DNA from: Bacteroidia bacterium
Lineage (GTDB): Bacteria; Bacteroidota; Bacteroidia; UKL13-3
Direction: 5' to 3'
DNA length: 64,000 nt
Assembly: GCA_019695215.1 (NCBI GenBank)
Contig: JAIBAK010000013.1
Coordinates: 16,131-80,130, forward strand
In this document: positions 44,215 to 54,615 of the stretch, piece after piece
How positions within the stretch are numbered: position 1 is the stretch's first letter
Layout: every line of letters starts with the position of its first letter
The notes under the pieces: generated by a model
What the model was told of the DNA's origin: nothing
Seen by the model: only the letters and a program-made list of their open reading frames with translations
Databases searched by the model: none
Made by a program: the position numbers and the translations under genes

Positions 44215-45279
44215 ATGTATCCATCCCTAAGCGATAAAATCAGATTCATCTCCTTCGTCTCCATTCTGATGGTGGTATTGCTTCATTCGTACAACCTTTC
44301 TTACTGGTATGAAATACCTGATCCGCATCATCAAATTATGCATTCAGCGAGCCTGTTTGTGCAGGTTATGCTTACAGAAGGAATAACCCGGGTGGCCGTC
44401 CCTCTGCTTTTCACCCTCTCAGGTTTTTTGTTTTTTCATTCCCTTGATTTCTCCATACCCGGAATTTTAAACAAGTTTCGGAGAAGAATGCACTCATTGG
44501 TTTTTCCGTACCTCATTGTTTCCTTTTTATGGATAACAGCAGGTTTGCTTTTATATCAGTTCAAAATTACACCCACCCTTTTTAATAAAGACTTAACCTC
44601 CTTTTCATCCCCTTCAGGTATTTTGAATTCTCTGTTTATTCGCCCTTTTGCCTACCATTTGTGGTATATCCGCGACCTGATTGTACTCATATTTTTTTCT
44701 CCCCTCATTGGTGTTTTAACGAAAAAAAGCAAAGGACTATGGCTTATTTTTCTTTTTATGATATGGTTTACCGATGCGGTAACATCAGGCGTACTGAAAA
44801 CCGAGAGCGTTCTGTTTTTCTCTGTCGGTTGTTTTCTGGCTTCCGCGCCAGCGCTGCCTGTTAAGGAAAAAATAAGCCTGAAAACCGCATTAATATTTTG
44901 TTTTGGCTGGATTGCATTGGTACTAATTAAAACAATGGTGATTGGCGTAGTTGAAATAAATACCCTGAGATTACTACATAAAATATCCATCCTTACCGGC
45001 ATGGTTACCCTGTGGTATGGCTACGATTATTTTCCTGCTAAAATCTGTTTACCATTTTACAAATCAGCCTCGTATTCTTTTTTTATTTACCTCATTCACG
45101 AGCCACTCTTATCCATCTCTAAAAAACTCCTATTTCATTTTACCGGGCAGGCCCCATGGGCCTCAATACTTCATTATTTTACTGCCCCGTTTATTACGGT
45201 AACTATTTGTTTGGCGGTGGCTAAACTGATGGCAAAGCATACCCCTCAGTTGTACAAAATCATTTCGGGAGGAAGGTAA
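44215..45279 (+). CDS. Acyltransferase family 3 membrane protein
   Basis: 354 residues with about ten TM helices. The family start is KIRFISFVSILMVVLLHSYN (catalytic His in LLHS), with a later loop RPFAYHLWYIRDLIVL carrying the conserved W-Y-[IL]-x-x-L motif. Such enzymes O-acetylate surface polysaccharides or peptidoglycan from cytosolic acetyl-CoA. No polysaccharide cluster is adjacent. It is separated by about 85 bases from the ATPase/nuclease pair and is not part of it. Confidence 0.9.
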   Translation: MYPSLSDKIRFISFVSILMVVLLHSYNLSYWYEIPDPHHQIMHSASLFVQVMLTEGITRVAVPLLFTLSGFLFFHSLDFSIPGILNKFRRRMHSLVFPYLIVSFLWITAGLLLYQFKITPTLFNKDLTSFSSPSGILNSLFIRPFAYHLWYIRDLIVLIFFSPLIGVLTKKSKGLWLIFLFMIWFTDAVTSGVLKTESVLFFSVGCFLASAPALPVKEKISLKTALIFCFGWIALVLIKTMVIGVVEINTLRLLHKISILTGMVTLWYGYDYFPAKICLPFYKSASYSFFIYLIHEPLLSISKKLLFHFTGQAPWASILHYFTAPFITVTICLAVAKLMAKHTPQLYKIISGGR

Positions 45280-45542
45280 TAGTAAAGGGTGACTGCACCT
45301 CCTGTAAGTTGCAGCAACTGCCAACACAACAACGGAATACTGTTGTACATTAGGTAATCCCGACTATTGCACCTATCTTTGCCCCGCTAAGGTGCCAACC
45401 GTAATATAAAAAAACCGAAAGGCACAATCAGTGCAGCAGTGCGTCTAATCATTCTTCTGCCGGTTTATAGCAAAAAATTTTAGTAGTATTCACACAGCCC
45501 GCTAAAAAAACTATGCGCGCTGTAAAAAACAGTATTGTTTAC

Positions 45543-46877
45543 ATGACATTTGACCAGTTACATTTAATTAAACCCATTCTGGATGCATTGCGCACCGAAG
45601 GGTACACCACTCCCACTCCTATTCAGCAACAGGCCATTCCGGTATTGCTTGAAGGAAAAGATTTATTGGGTTGCGCCCAAACCGGTACCGGTAAAACAGC
45701 AGCCTTTGCCATTCCTATTTTGCAGTTAATGCATAAACAACGGCTCGAAGGAAAAGAGCAAAACAAAAGATATATACGGGCACTTGTGCTCACACCTACC
45801 CGCGAACTGGCTATTCAAATTGAAGAAAGTTTCAGTGCCTATGGCCGTCATTGCGGTTTCAGGCATTTAACCGTTTTTGGTGGCGTTTCTCAAAATCCGC
45901 AAACCGATGCGCTTCACCGAGGAATTGATATTTTAGTTGCCACCCCCGGACGTTTATTGGATTTAATGGATCAGGGATACATTAACCTGAAACATATAGA
46001 GTATTTTGTATTAGATGAAGCCGACCGCATGCTCGATATGGGTTTTGTGCACGATGTAAAAAAGATTATTGCCAAACTTCCTTTACACAGGCAGTCATTA
46101 TTCTTTTCGGCTACCATGCCTAAAGAAATAGTTTCTCTGGCTAATTCCATTCTTAAAAATCCGGTTAAGGTAGAAGTTACTCCTCCTTCTTCAACGGTAG
46201 ATAAAATTGAGCAGTCCATTTATTTTGTGGGGCGCAAAGACAAACGCCTGTTGCTGGCCGATATTCTTCAGGATAAAAATATTAAAACCGCTTTGGTTTT
46301 TACACGAACCAAACATGGTGCAGATAAAGTGGCTTATGACCTGCATAAAAAAGGAATTAAATCGGCTGCCATTCATGGAAACAAGTCGCAAAATGCCAGG
46401 CAGAATGCCCTCAATAGTTTTAAAGAAGGAAAAATCCGTGTACTGGTCGCTACCGATATAGCTGCACGTGGTATTGACGTGGATAATCTGAGTCACGTTT
46501 TTAATTTTGATCTGCCAAATATTGCTGAAACTTACGTACACCGAATTGGGCGTACGGCACGTGCAGGCGCCAGCGGAACTGCCATTTCTTTTTGTGATGA
46601 GGAGGAAAAAGAATACCTGTATGATATTCAAAAACTCATTGGGAAAAAGATTGACGTAGTGGAAGAACATAATTATCCGCTGAGCAAATACGTAGAAACA
46701 GCTCCTCCGCCACGCGACAGGCAGCAGCATGGGCCGCGCAAAAACAACGGACAGGCGCGCAGCGGTCACGGTCATTCGCGTTCGGGTCAGGGACAACCCC
46801 GCACATCTCAGGGAGGCGGGTCGGGTAATCGCTCCGGAAAAAGGGGATTTGGTAAACCTAAATCCGGCTCAAGGTAA
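45543..46877 (+). CDS. DEAD-box RNA helicase, RhlE type
   Basis: 444 residues from the ATG at 45543; an upstream ATG at 45513 adds ten residues. All motifs are present in order: Q motif [20 protein letters not shown], Ia PTRELA, Ib [49 protein letters not shown] and [13 protein letters not shown] basic Gly/Ser/Arg/Gln-rich tail (about 385-444) binds RNA. It unwinds structured RNA in ribosome assembly, decay or cold adaptation. Confidence 0.95.
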   Translation: MTFDQLHLIKPILDALRTEGYTTPTPIQQQAIPVLLEGKDLLGCAQTGTGKTAAFAIPILQLMHKQRLEGKEQNKRYIRALVLTPTRELAIQIEESFSAYGRHCGFRHLTVFGGVSQNPQTDALHRGIDILVATPGRLLDLMDQGYINLKHIEYFVLDEADRMLDMGFVHDVKKIIAKLPLHRQSLFFSATMPKEIVSLANSILKNPVKVEVTPPSSTVDKIEQSIYFVGRKDKRLLLADILQDKNIKTALVFTRTKHGADKVAYDLHKKGIKSAAIHGNKSQNARQNALNSFKEGKIRVLVATDIAARGIDVDNLSHVFNFDLPNIAETYVHRIGRTARAGASGTAISFCDEEEKEYLYDIQKLIGKKIDVVEEHNYPLSKYVETAPPPRDRQQHGPRKNNGQARSGHGHSRSGQGQPRTSQGGGSGNRSGKRGFGKPKSGSR

Positions 46878-46974
46878 AAATTTAGCAGGTTCGCTTTTAC
46901 GTTCATCGTATTTTAAGCCCGGGAGAAAAGATTTTGATGGATGCCTCGTTTTTTCTCTGCATTTTTGAAATTGT

Positions 46975-48000
46975 ATGACAGATGCCAATAACAAATTTTT
47001 GCAGCAGTTTTTTCGCTACCGTTTGCAGCATATTTTGTTTTGGATTGGGTATATATGGCTTCAAACCATCATTTACAAGAGGTATGACGGAACCGGATTA
47101 GCTTTTCTGAATGCCCTGGTTGTAAATATCTTTCATGCGACAGCAGTTTACTTTAATTTCTATTTTTTAATCCCTAGATTACTGCTGCTCAAAAGGTATA
47201 TTATCTACTTTTTGATGCTGTTGTTTACCGTTACATTAGTAAGTTATTTATTGGTGCAGGTAGTGATTTTGATTGAACCCGATTCTGAAAATTTTCTCAT
47301 AGAATCGTTCAGCGGGTTATTTATTGGGGTCCTTTTCACGGTAACTATTACTATGGTGGCCAAAATAATGATTAACTGGTATCAGCAGCAACAACTCACT
47401 GTTCAGTTAGAAAAACAGCAAATCGAAACCGAGCTTAAGTTTTTAAAGTCCCAGATTCAGCCCCATTTTTTGTTCAATGTGTTAAACAATATTTACTCCC
47501 TTGCGCTGCAAAAATCTGATCAAACTCCGGATGTGGTGCTTCGTTTATCCGAATTTTTGAGGTATATTTTATATGAGGCCGGTGATAAAAAAATAATGCT
47601 GAGCAAGGAAGTAGAGTTTTTGAACAATTATATTGAATTGCAAAGGGTAAGATTTAGCAACAGGGCAAATATTGAATTTACAACAGAAGGAGTCATATCT
47701 TCCCAGTTTATTGAACCCATGCTCCTTATCACCTTTCTTGAAAACAGTTTTAAACACGGAGTAGGAAATCAACTGGAGAAAGTATGGGTTCATATTCATT
47801 TGCAGGCCAGTGAAAATCAATTGACATTTGATGTTAAAAACTCAAAGGCCACCGGTTTGAATAAAGAAGTACAAGCCGGAGGAATAGGGTTAGAAAATGT
47901 GAAAAGAAGACTAAACCTGCTTTATCCGCAGCAGCATGAACTTAAAATAGAGAACAAGGAAATTGAATATCATGTTCAACTTAAAATAAACAAGTTATGA
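46975..48000 (+). CDS. LytS-type sensor histidine kinase
   Basis: 341 residues with four TM helices (about 20-150), a short coiled coil, and a His_kinase domain of the LytS/YehU class. The phospho-acceptor is His164 in KSQIQPHFLFNVLNNI. The ATP-binding region has the N-box LENSFKHGVG and the G-box AGGIGLENVKRRL. It autophosphorylates and passes phosphate to the LytTR regulator encoded next, with which it overlaps by four bases. The ligand is not predictable since there is no extracytoplasmic domain of size. Confidence 0.95.
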   Translation: MTDANNKFLQQFFRYRLQHILFWIGYIWLQTIIYKRYDGTGLAFLNALVVNIFHATAVYFNFYFLIPRLLLLKRYIIYFLMLLFTVTLVSYLLVQVVILIEPDSENFLIESFSGLFIGVLFTVTITMVAKIMINWYQQQQLTVQLEKQQIETELKFLKSQIQPHFLFNVLNNIYSLALQKSDQTPDVVLRLSEFLRYILYEAGDKKIMLSKEVEFLNNYIELQRVRFSNRANIEFTTEGVISSQFIEPMLLITFLENSFKHGVGNQLEKVWVHIHLQASENQLTFDVKNSKATGLNKEVQAGGIGLENVKRRLNLLYPQQHELKIENKEIEYHVQLKINKL

Positions 48001-48710
48001 AATTAAAATGCCTTATTGTAGATGATGAACCTCTGGCCTTAGATGTTTTGGAGAATTTCATCAAGCGTATCCCCGACCTTGAATTGGTTGGCCGTTGTGA
48101 AAATGCCATGCAAGCCATACAAACGCTGAAAGAAAAACAGGTTGATTTGCTATTTACCGATATAGAAATGCCGGAGTTCAATGGCATTGAACTGGTAAAA
48201 TCACTAAATACCAAACCGCTCATTATTTTCACCACCGCCCACCCCGAGTATGCAGTACAAGGTTATGAACTCGATATTGTAGATTACCTGCTAAAGCCTA
48301 TTGCTTTTGACCGGTTTGTAAAATCGGTTAACAAAGCAGGCGAATTGATGAACTTTAAAAAGGGGGAACCGCATGGAAAAGATGAACTGGATTACATTTT
48401 CATTAAATCAGAACAAAAATACATTAAAGTAAATTTCAGCGATATTTTGTACATAGAAGCATTAGCCGATTATGTAAAAGTTCATACTCCGGAAAAGCGG
48501 ATTATTACCCTTCAAACCATGAAAAATCTGGAAGACAAACTGCCTTCCGAGCAATTTGTAAGGGTACACCGTTCCTTTATTATTGCTTTAGATAAAATAA
48601 ATTCAATTTCTGGAAACGTGATATATATGAACAAGGATGAAGTACCTATTGGTAAAAACTTCAGGGAAGAGTTTTTTAAAATCATTCAACAAAATAACCT
48701 TTTAAGTTAA
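47997..48710 (+). CDS. LytTR family response regulator
   Basis: 237 residues. The receiver domain spans 1-~120, with the acidic pocket VDDEP (about 8-12), phospho-acceptor Asp55 in LLFTDIEMP, Thr in IFTTAH and Lys in YLLKPI. The C-terminal LytTR DNA-binding domain spans about 135-237 (IFIKSEQKYIKVNFSDILYI ... FVRVHRSFIIAL). It overlaps its kinase gene upstream and shares one base with mazG downstream, so the three are co-transcribed. Confidence 0.95.
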   Translation: MKLKCLIVDDEPLALDVLENFIKRIPDLELVGRCENAMQAIQTLKEKQVDLLFTDIEMPEFNGIELVKSLNTKPLIIFTTAHPEYAVQGYELDIVDYLLKPIAFDRFVKSVNKAGELMNFKKGEPHGKDELDYIFIKSEQKYIKVNFSDILYIEALADYVKVHTPEKRIITLQTMKNLEDKLPSEQFVRVHRSFIIALDKINSISGNVIYMNKDEVPIGKNFREEFFKIIQQNNLLS

Positions 48711-49477
48711 TGCAGGAAAAACTAAAAGCATTTGAGCGTTTGCTCGGCATCATGGATGATTTGCGGGAGAAATGTCCGTGGGATAAAAAACAAACAATGG
48801 AATCGCTCAGGCATTTAACCATTGAAGAAACCTACGAACTCACCGATGCCATTCTTGCCGGCAATATGGACGAAATAAAAAAGGAATTAGGAGATGTTTT
48901 GCTGCATATTGTATTCTATGCCAAAATAGCCTCCGAAACCAATGACTTTACCATTACCGAGGTATTAAACAGCCTGAGTGATAAACTTATTTCCAGACAT
49001 CCTCATATTTATGGCGATGTGCAGGTAAAAGACGATGAAGAAGTAAAACAAAACTGGGAAAAACTAAAACTCAAAGAAGGCAACAAGTCGGTTTTAGGTG
49101 GAGTTCCCCAATCATTACCATCTGTTATTAAAGCTCTTCGAATTCAGGACAAGGCCGCTCAGGTTGGCTTTGACTGGCCTCAAATAAAACAGGTTTGGGA
49201 TAAAGTTGACGAAGAAATGATTGAATTGAAACAAGAAACCATCAAAGAAAATAATCAAACAAAAACGGAGGCTGAATTTGGCGACCTGATGTTTGCCATG
49301 ATTAATCTTGCCCGTCATCTTAATATTAACCCGGATGATGCCTTAGAGAAAACAAATCTAAAGTTTATTAAACGCTTTCAATACATTGAGGAATCAGCCA
49401 AACAACAAGGCAAAAAAGTTACAGATTTATCTCTAAACCAGATGGAAGAATATTGGCAGGAAGCAAAAAAACGGTAA
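48710..49477 (+). CDS. mazG: Nucleoside triphosphate pyrophosphohydrolase
   Basis: 255 residues of the tandem-domain MazG. The N-terminal domain has CPWDKKQTMESLRHLTIEETYEL and the ELGDVLLHIVFYAKIA metal site (ExxE...ExxD). The C-terminal domain has KVDEEMIELKQE and EFGDLMFAMINLARHL. It hydrolyses canonical or damaged NTPs to NMP and pyrophosphate. The start codon overlaps the regulator's stop. Confidence 0.95.
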   Translation: MQEKLKAFERLLGIMDDLREKCPWDKKQTMESLRHLTIEETYELTDAILAGNMDEIKKELGDVLLHIVFYAKIASETNDFTITEVLNSLSDKLISRHPHIYGDVQVKDDEEVKQNWEKLKLKEGNKSVLGGVPQSLPSVIKALRIQDKAAQVGFDWPQIKQVWDKVDEEMIELKQETIKENNQTKTEAEFGDLMFAMINLARHLNINPDDALEKTNLKFIKRFQYIEESAKQQGKKVTDLSLNQMEEYWQEAKKR

Positions 49478-49742
49478 ATAATAATTATCATTTAGGCTTT
49501 ATTACCAAATCCGCCTGCCGTTTTTTTTTCGTCATGCTTTTAGTAAGGATTATTTCAACAATAAATCTCTTAACTATGTTGATTTGTGCCGCAAGTGAGC
49601 AGATAAGAGGGCAACTTAGAGTAAATTGACTAACCTTTAAGTGCCATATATGGCAATTCATAAACTGATAACCGTTGATTGTCTAAAATATGGTGTTAGT
49701 ATTGAAAAACTTTATGTAAACTTGCAGAAACTTCAATCAACG

Positions 49743-51233
49743 ATGACCCGTAACTATTTAGCAGCCGTAATAATGTTGGTTTCAACCACCACCACATTAA
49801 ATGCTCAAACCTTAATGAATCAGAAAAACTACAAAACCTGGAGTATAGGTTTTGGAGGAGGTTACTTAATAGGGAGAGCCGATGTAAAACAATATGACTG
49901 GTATCCGGCTTCATCCTATCAAAATGAAAGACGATTTGGATTTCATGGCGAAGTAACTAAACAGATTTCTCCCGCATTAGGTATTCAGGGAATGGTGCTG
50001 AGAGGAAACGCCACTGGCACCCTCAGAGCTAAAAATCAATTCTACGATGCCGATATTTGGGATTACAGTTTAAATGCCGTAATCAACTTGAGAAACTTAT
50101 TATCTCTTGGTGTTCAAAAGAAATACAAATTTTCCTATTCCTTTACTTTGGGAGCAGGACTATCGCAGTTTAAAACAAAACTTAAGTATTTGGATGGTTT
50201 ACAAAAGAATCAAACCATTAACTCTTTTGGTTACGGTGAATTTGGCGGCCCAAATAAAAGAACCGCTGAAAGTTTCTTAACCTTAGGTGCCGGACTTAAA
50301 TACTCGATAAACAAGGACTTTGATCTTGGTTTTGACGTTTATTACCGCAGCCTTAACTCTGATAAACTGGATGCGGTAGTTCTGGATGGCAATAACGACT
50401 CGTATATATTTGCCGGGGTTGGAATTACTTACCACTTAGGAAAACGTAACTCCATTCCATATGAAAGAGTTGACCCTACTAATAAAATGTATGAACAATT
50501 ACAGGCGCTTCAAAATAAGGTTGATTCAATTACCCGCGATAGTGACGGTAACGGAATTCCTGACATTTACGAGCGTAAAGATGCAACCGCAAGCACTCCT
50601 TTTGCAGTTGATACAGATAAAGACGGAGTTGTTGATGATAAAGACAAAGAACCATTCTCAAACAAGGAAGCTAAAGTAGATACTCAGGGCAAAGAGCTTG
50701 ATGATGATGAAGATGGAATTCCAAACAGCAAAGATTTGGAACCAAATACACCCAAAGGAAACTTAGTTAACTTTCAGGGTAAAACCATTGTAGCTGAAAA
50801 TAAAAATGCCAAGGACGACCAGTTTGATTTCAATAATCAAACCCCGATTCCTGGCAATAAAAATGTTACAACCACTGGTGGATCTTATAAATCAACCGGA
50901 ATGGCTGTAGTGAACAGGGTACCTGTTTATTTTAACCTGAATAATGCCGCGGTAAGTAGCAAATACAATGAGAATTTAGCTCAGATTGCCCTGTTCCTCA
51001 AGGCAAATCCGGATGCTAAACTTCGCATCATTGGTCATGCGGACCCAACAGCTTCAGCTCAGTACAATTATCAGTTGGGTTTACGCAGGGCTAATATTGT
51101 AAAACAATACCTGGTTCAAAACTTTAGAATTAAAGCCGATAGAATAATTACTGAATCAAGAGGCGAAACCGAATTGTTAAGCCCTACCATTAATGAAGTT
51201 AACCGCAGGGTTGAGGTTGAGATTGTTCGATAA
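49743..51233 (+). CDS. OmpA family outer-membrane protein with TSP3 repeats
   Basis: 496 residues from the ATG at 49743, chosen because it opens directly with a signal peptide (MTRNYLAAVIMLVSTTTTLNAQ); the longer reading to 49641 does not. An N-terminal outer-membrane beta-barrel region spans about 30-245 (alternating strands, GGGYLIGRADV, FSYSFTLGAGL). Three calcium-binding thrombospondin type 3-like repeats follow (DSDGNGIPDIYE, DTDKDGVVDDKD, DDDEDGIPNSKD; about 270-340). The C-terminal OmpA peptidoglycan-binding domain (about 385-496) has LRIIGHADPTASAQYN and LGLRRANIVKQYL. It ties outer membrane to peptidoglycan. Confidence 0.93.
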   Translation: MTRNYLAAVIMLVSTTTTLNAQTLMNQKNYKTWSIGFGGGYLIGRADVKQYDWYPASSYQNERRFGFHGEVTKQISPALGIQGMVLRGNATGTLRAKNQFYDADIWDYSLNAVINLRNLLSLGVQKKYKFSYSFTLGAGLSQFKTKLKYLDGLQKNQTINSFGYGEFGGPNKRTAESFLTLGAGLKYSINKDFDLGFDVYYRSLNSDKLDAVVLDGNNDSYIFAGVGITYHLGKRNSIPYERVDPTNKMYEQLQALQNKVDSITRDSDGNGIPDIYERKDATASTPFAVDTDKDGVVDDKDKEPFSNKEAKVDTQGKELDDDEDGIPNSKDLEPNTPKGNLVNFQGKTIVAENKNAKDDQFDFNNQTPIPGNKNVTTTGGSYKSTGMAVVNRVPVYFNLNNAAVSSKYNENLAQIALFLKANPDAKLRIIGHADPTASAQYNYQLGLRRANIVKQYLVQNFRIKADRIITESRGETELLSPTINEVNRRVEVEIVR

Positions 51234-51251
51234 GCCAATCATTAGATAAAC

Positions 51252-51283
51252 AAAAAAGACGGGCCTTAAAACCCGTCTTTTTT
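51252..51283 (+). terminator. Rho-independent terminator after the OmpA gene
   Basis: AAAAAAGACGGG (51252-51263) pairs perfectly with CCCGTCTTTTTT (51272-51283) around CCTTAAAA. It is a strong bidirectional terminator separating this gene from the nuo operon. Confidence 0.93.
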
Positions 51284-51354
51284 GTTTAATAAATAGCTGA
51301 TTTCTTTCATCTTTCTTTTTCCTAAGATTATAGTGCATTTTTCACAAACTAAAT

Positions 51355-51362
51355 TATTTTTG
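51355..51362 (+). promoter_or_regulatory. Likely -7 box of the nuo operon
   Basis: TATTTTTG lies 20 bases before the nuoA start and just after the upstream terminator, the expected place for the operon promoter. The -33 region is weak. Confidence 0.5.
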
Positions 51363-51382
51363 CTGCGTTTCTACACACAGCC

Positions 51383-51751
51383 ATGAGTAATACAGATTAT
51401 CTCTTAATCTTTATCCAGTTCATAGTAGCCGGAGGATTTGTCGCCCTAGTACTTTTCGTAACCCACTTTCTGGGACCAAAAAGAAAAACATCAGATAAGC
51501 TTGAAACTTTTGAATGCGGAATTGAGTCGCAGGGAAATGCCCGGCTTCCATTCTCTATCAAATATTTTCTTACTGCTATTTTATTTGTGTTATTCGATGT
51601 GGAGGTCATTTTTCTTTACCCCTGGGCTGTAAATTTTAAAGAGTTCACCGCAACTGATATGACCGGATTTATTTCTATGGTTGTATTTATGGGGCTGCTG
51701 TTACTCGGTTTCATTTATATCATAAAAAAAGGTGCCCTTAAGTGGGAGTAA
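51383..51751 (+). CDS. nuoA: NADH-quinone oxidoreductase subunit A
   Basis: 122 residues with three TM helices (about 7-30, 60-82, 92-115). The conserved cytosolic loop KLETFECGIESQGNARLPF and the helix start FLTAILFVLFDVEVIFLYPW are family hallmarks. It forms part of the quinone-side membrane arm of complex I. First gene of the operon. Confidence 0.96.
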   Translation: MSNTDYLLIFIQFIVAGGFVALVLFVTHFLGPKRKTSDKLETFECGIESQGNARLPFSIKYFLTAILFVLFDVEVIFLYPWAVNFKEFTATDMTGFISMVVFMGLLLLGFIYIIKKGALKWE

Positions 51752-51769
51752 TTTTGAATAAAGAAATTT

Positions 51770-52312
51770 ATGTCGGACATTAAAATGACGGAAGCACCTC
51801 CGGGAATTGAAGGGCCCGGTTTTGTTGCTACCAGTTTAGATAAAGTAATTGGCTTGGCACGCTCCAATTCCATTTGGCCTCTGCCCTTTGCAACATCTTG
51901 TTGCGGTATTGAATTTATGGCCACTATGGGTGCCAATTATGATTTAGCCCGTTTTGGTTCCGAGCGTTTAAGTTTTTCACCCCGTCAGGCCGACTTGCTG
52001 ATGGTGATGGGTACCATTGCCAAAAAAATGGGACCCGTACTTCGTCAGGTTTACCTCCAAATGGCAGAGCCACGTTGGGTAATTGCCGTAGGTGCATGTG
52101 CATCGAGCGGTGGAATATTTGATACCTACAGTGTATTGCAAGGTATAGATCGAGTTATTCCCGTTGATGTGTATGTACCGGGATGCCCTCCCCGCCCCGA
52201 ACAAATAATTGACGGTGTAATGCGGATTCAGGATCTGGTAAAAAATGAATCACTAAGAAGACGAAACTCTGCAGAATATAAACAATTACTGGCCGGATAC
52301 GGAATTCAATAA
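51770..52312 (+). CDS. nuoB: NADH-quinone oxidoreductase subunit B
   Basis: 180 residues. Carries the N2 [4Fe-4S] ligands: tandem CC in FATSCCGIEFMA, Cys in GACASSGG and Cys in VYVPGCPPRPE. N2 passes electrons to quinone. The length is normal. It shares one base with nuoC. Confidence 0.97.
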   Translation: MSDIKMTEAPPGIEGPGFVATSLDKVIGLARSNSIWPLPFATSCCGIEFMATMGANYDLARFGSERLSFSPRQADLLMVMGTIAKKMGPVLRQVYLQMAEPRWVIAVGACASSGGIFDTYSVLQGIDRVIPVDVYVPGCPPRPEQIIDGVMRIQDLVKNESLRRRNSAEYKQLLAGYGIQ

Positions 52313-52818
52313 TGGCAATGCTAAACAACCAATACGCACTGAACAGGATAAAAGAAGCATTTGGAGATCACATCACCGATGCTGCGGAGTCATACGGAAT
52401 GTTGACCGTTTCAGTAAATAAAGAGGCTTACTTTAACCTGATAAAATTTTTGAAAGAAGATGCTGAATTAAACTGTATGTTTCTTACAGATCTTACTGGA
52501 ATACATGATCCGGGCAGGGTTAACGAAGAACTGGGTGTGATAGTGCATTTGCACAACCTTGCGGCCAATTTCAGAATACGGGTTAAAACATTTGCCTCTT
52601 CAGAACATCATTCCATAAAATCGCTCATTCCTTTATTTAAAGGAGCCAATTGGATGGAACGTGAAACATTTGATTTTTTTGGTATTCACTTCAGCGGACA
52701 CCCGAACATGAAACGTATCCTGAATGTTGATGACATGGATTATCATCCGCTGTTGAAACAGTACCCGATGGAAGACCAGACCAGAGAGGATAAAAACAAT
52801 AAATATTTTGGCAGATGA
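52312..52818 (+). CDS. nuoC: NADH-quinone oxidoreductase subunit C
   Basis: 168 residues, the 30-kDa subunit. The signature ERETFDFFGIHFSGHPNMKR (about 120-139) is followed by YPMEDQTRED. It supports the quinone-reducing module next to NuoD. Overlaps nuoD by four bases. C and D are separate here, as usual in Bacteroidota. Confidence 0.96.
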   Translation: MAMLNNQYALNRIKEAFGDHITDAAESYGMLTVSVNKEAYFNLIKFLKEDAELNCMFLTDLTGIHDPGRVNEELGVIVHLHNLAANFRIRVKTFASSEHHSIKSLIPLFKGANWMERETFDFFGIHFSGHPNMKRILNVDDMDYHPLLKQYPMEDQTREDKNNKYFGR

Positions 52819-54017
52819 GCAAAACGGATAACAACACCACAGCCGTTCAGGAAAAAGAATATAATATTCTTAACCTCGGCCCGACTCACCCGGCCACACA
52901 TGGTATTTTTCAAAACGTCCTTAAAATGGATGGCGAGATTATAGTGGAAGCAGAACCAACTATAGGTTATATTCACCGGGCTTTTGAAAAAATTGCCGAA
53001 CGAAGACCGTTTTACCAGATAACCACCTTAACCGATCGACTCAACTATTGCTCCTCTCCCATTAATAACATGGGATGGCACATGACTGTTGAAAAATTGA
53101 TTGGAGCACAACTTCCCAAAAAGGTGGATTACATGCGGGTAATTGTGATGGAACTATCGCGTATTGCCGACCATATCATTTGTAACTCGGTAATTGCCGT
53201 TGATACCGGAGCACTCACCGGATTTACTTACGTATTTCAATGGAGAGAAAAAATTTATGAATTGTTTGAAGAGATTTGCGGTGCACGTTTAACAACAAAT
53301 ATTGGTCGTATAGGTGGATTTGAACGCGATTTCTCCGATAAATTTTATACAAAACTTAATGCTTTTCTAAATGAATTCCCTGATAAATGGAAAGAGTTTG
53401 AATCGCTGGTAAGCCGTAACCGTATTTTTATGGACCGTACTGTTGGATGCGGACCAATCTCGGCCGACATGGCTCTTGAGTACAGTTTTACGGGCCCTAA
53501 TTTAAGAGCTGCGGGAGTAGATTATGATGTCCGTGTAATGAATCCTTATAGTTCGTATCAGGATTTTGATTTTATAATACCTGTTGGAACCAGTGGCGAC
53601 ACCTACGACCGGTACATGGTGCGAAACGAAGAGATATGGCAAAGCATGAGCATTATAAAGCAGGCGTTGGAAAAAATGCCAGCCGGTAAGCACCATGCCG
53701 ATATTCCTGAATTTTACCTTCCGCCCAAAGAAGAAGTATATTCAACCATGGAAGGTTTAATCTGGCATTTTAAAATTGTGATGGGAGAAACCGAAATTCC
53801 GAAAGGCGAAGTTTACCACTCGGTAGAAGGTGGAAACGGAGAACTCGGATTTTATCTGGTAAGTGATGGCGGACGGGCACCTTTTCGCCTGCATTTTCGC
53901 AGACCATGCTTTATCTACTACCAGGCTTACCCCGAAATGGTGAAAGGCGGAATGCTGTCGGATGCCATTATAACCATGAGTAGTATGAACGTAATTGCCG
54001 GAGAATTGGATGCATAA
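52815..54017 (+). CDS. nuoD: NADH-quinone oxidoreductase subunit D
   Basis: 400 residues, the 49-kDa subunit that lines the quinone site. Conserved blocks are LGPTHPATHGIF (HP loop near 22-33), EPTIGYIHRAFEK, the GALTGFTYVFQWREK helix, and the C-terminal IITMSSMNVIAGELD with the essential Asp at the end of the chain. The length is normal for the family. Confidence 0.97.
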   Translation: MSKTDNNTTAVQEKEYNILNLGPTHPATHGIFQNVLKMDGEIIVEAEPTIGYIHRAFEKIAERRPFYQITTLTDRLNYCSSPINNMGWHMTVEKLIGAQLPKKVDYMRVIVMELSRIADHIICNSVIAVDTGALTGFTYVFQWREKIYELFEEICGARLTTNIGRIGGFERDFSDKFYTKLNAFLNEFPDKWKEFESLVSRNRIFMDRTVGCGPISADMALEYSFTGPNLRAAGVDYDVRVMNPYSSYQDFDFIIPVGTSGDTYDRYMVRNEEIWQSMSIIKQALEKMPAGKHHADIPEFYLPPKEEVYSTMEGLIWHFKIVMGETEIPKGEVYHSVEGGNGELGFYLVSDGGRAPFRLHFRRPCFIYYQAYPEMVKGGMLSDAIITMSSMNVIAGELDA

Positions 54018-54055
54018 AATGAAGTAAGAAATTACTTCGAATAAAAGTATAGAAC

Positions 54056-54610
54056 ATGAACACAGGTCAACAACATCAGGATATTAAGTTTAATGACGAT
54101 AGTCTTGAACTGGTGAAAAAGATGATTAGCCGTTATCCGGAAGGTAAACAAAAATCAGCGCTGTTGCCGGTGCTTCATCTGGCACAGGCCGAATTTGACG
54201 GATGGTTAAGTGTACCGGTTATGGATTATGTGGCTTCACTCTTAAACATAAAACCAATTGAAGTGTATGAGGTGGCCTCTTTTTACACTATGTTTAATCT
54301 GAAACCTGTAGGTAAATGTTTGATTGAAGTTTGCCGAACCAGCAGTTGCTGGCTTATGGGGGCAGAGGATATTGTGAGACATATTGAGAAAAAACTGGGA
54401 ATTAAAGACGGAGAAACCACCAAAGACGGAATGTTTACTCTTAAAACAGTGGAATGTCTTGGCTCGTGCGGAACAGCACCAATGCTCATGTGCGGAGCTC
54501 AGTTTCACGAAAACCTGACCACCGAAAAAGTAGATACGCTGTTAGCTAACCTCAAAACAGAAGGTAAACGCAAAACGTATCTGGACGATGTAACCATTGA
54601 TAACTACTGA
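54056..54610 (+). CDS. nuoE: NADH-quinone oxidoreductase subunit E
   Basis: 184 residues, the 24-kDa subunit with the N1a [2Fe-2S] cluster. Ligands are Cys in VCRTSSCWLMGA and in ECLGSCGTAPMLMC. The first Cys block reads C-x4-C, as usual. It joins NuoF and NuoG in the NADH module. Confidence 0.96.
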   Translation: MNTGQQHQDIKFNDDSLELVKKMISRYPEGKQKSALLPVLHLAQAEFDGWLSVPVMDYVASLLNIKPIEVYEVASFYTMFNLKPVGKCLIEVCRTSSCWLMGAEDIVRHIEKKLGIKDGETTKDGMFTLKTVECLGSCGTAPMLMCGAQFHENLTTEKVDTLLANLKTEGKRKTYLDDVTIDNY

Positions 54611-54615
54611 GAGAA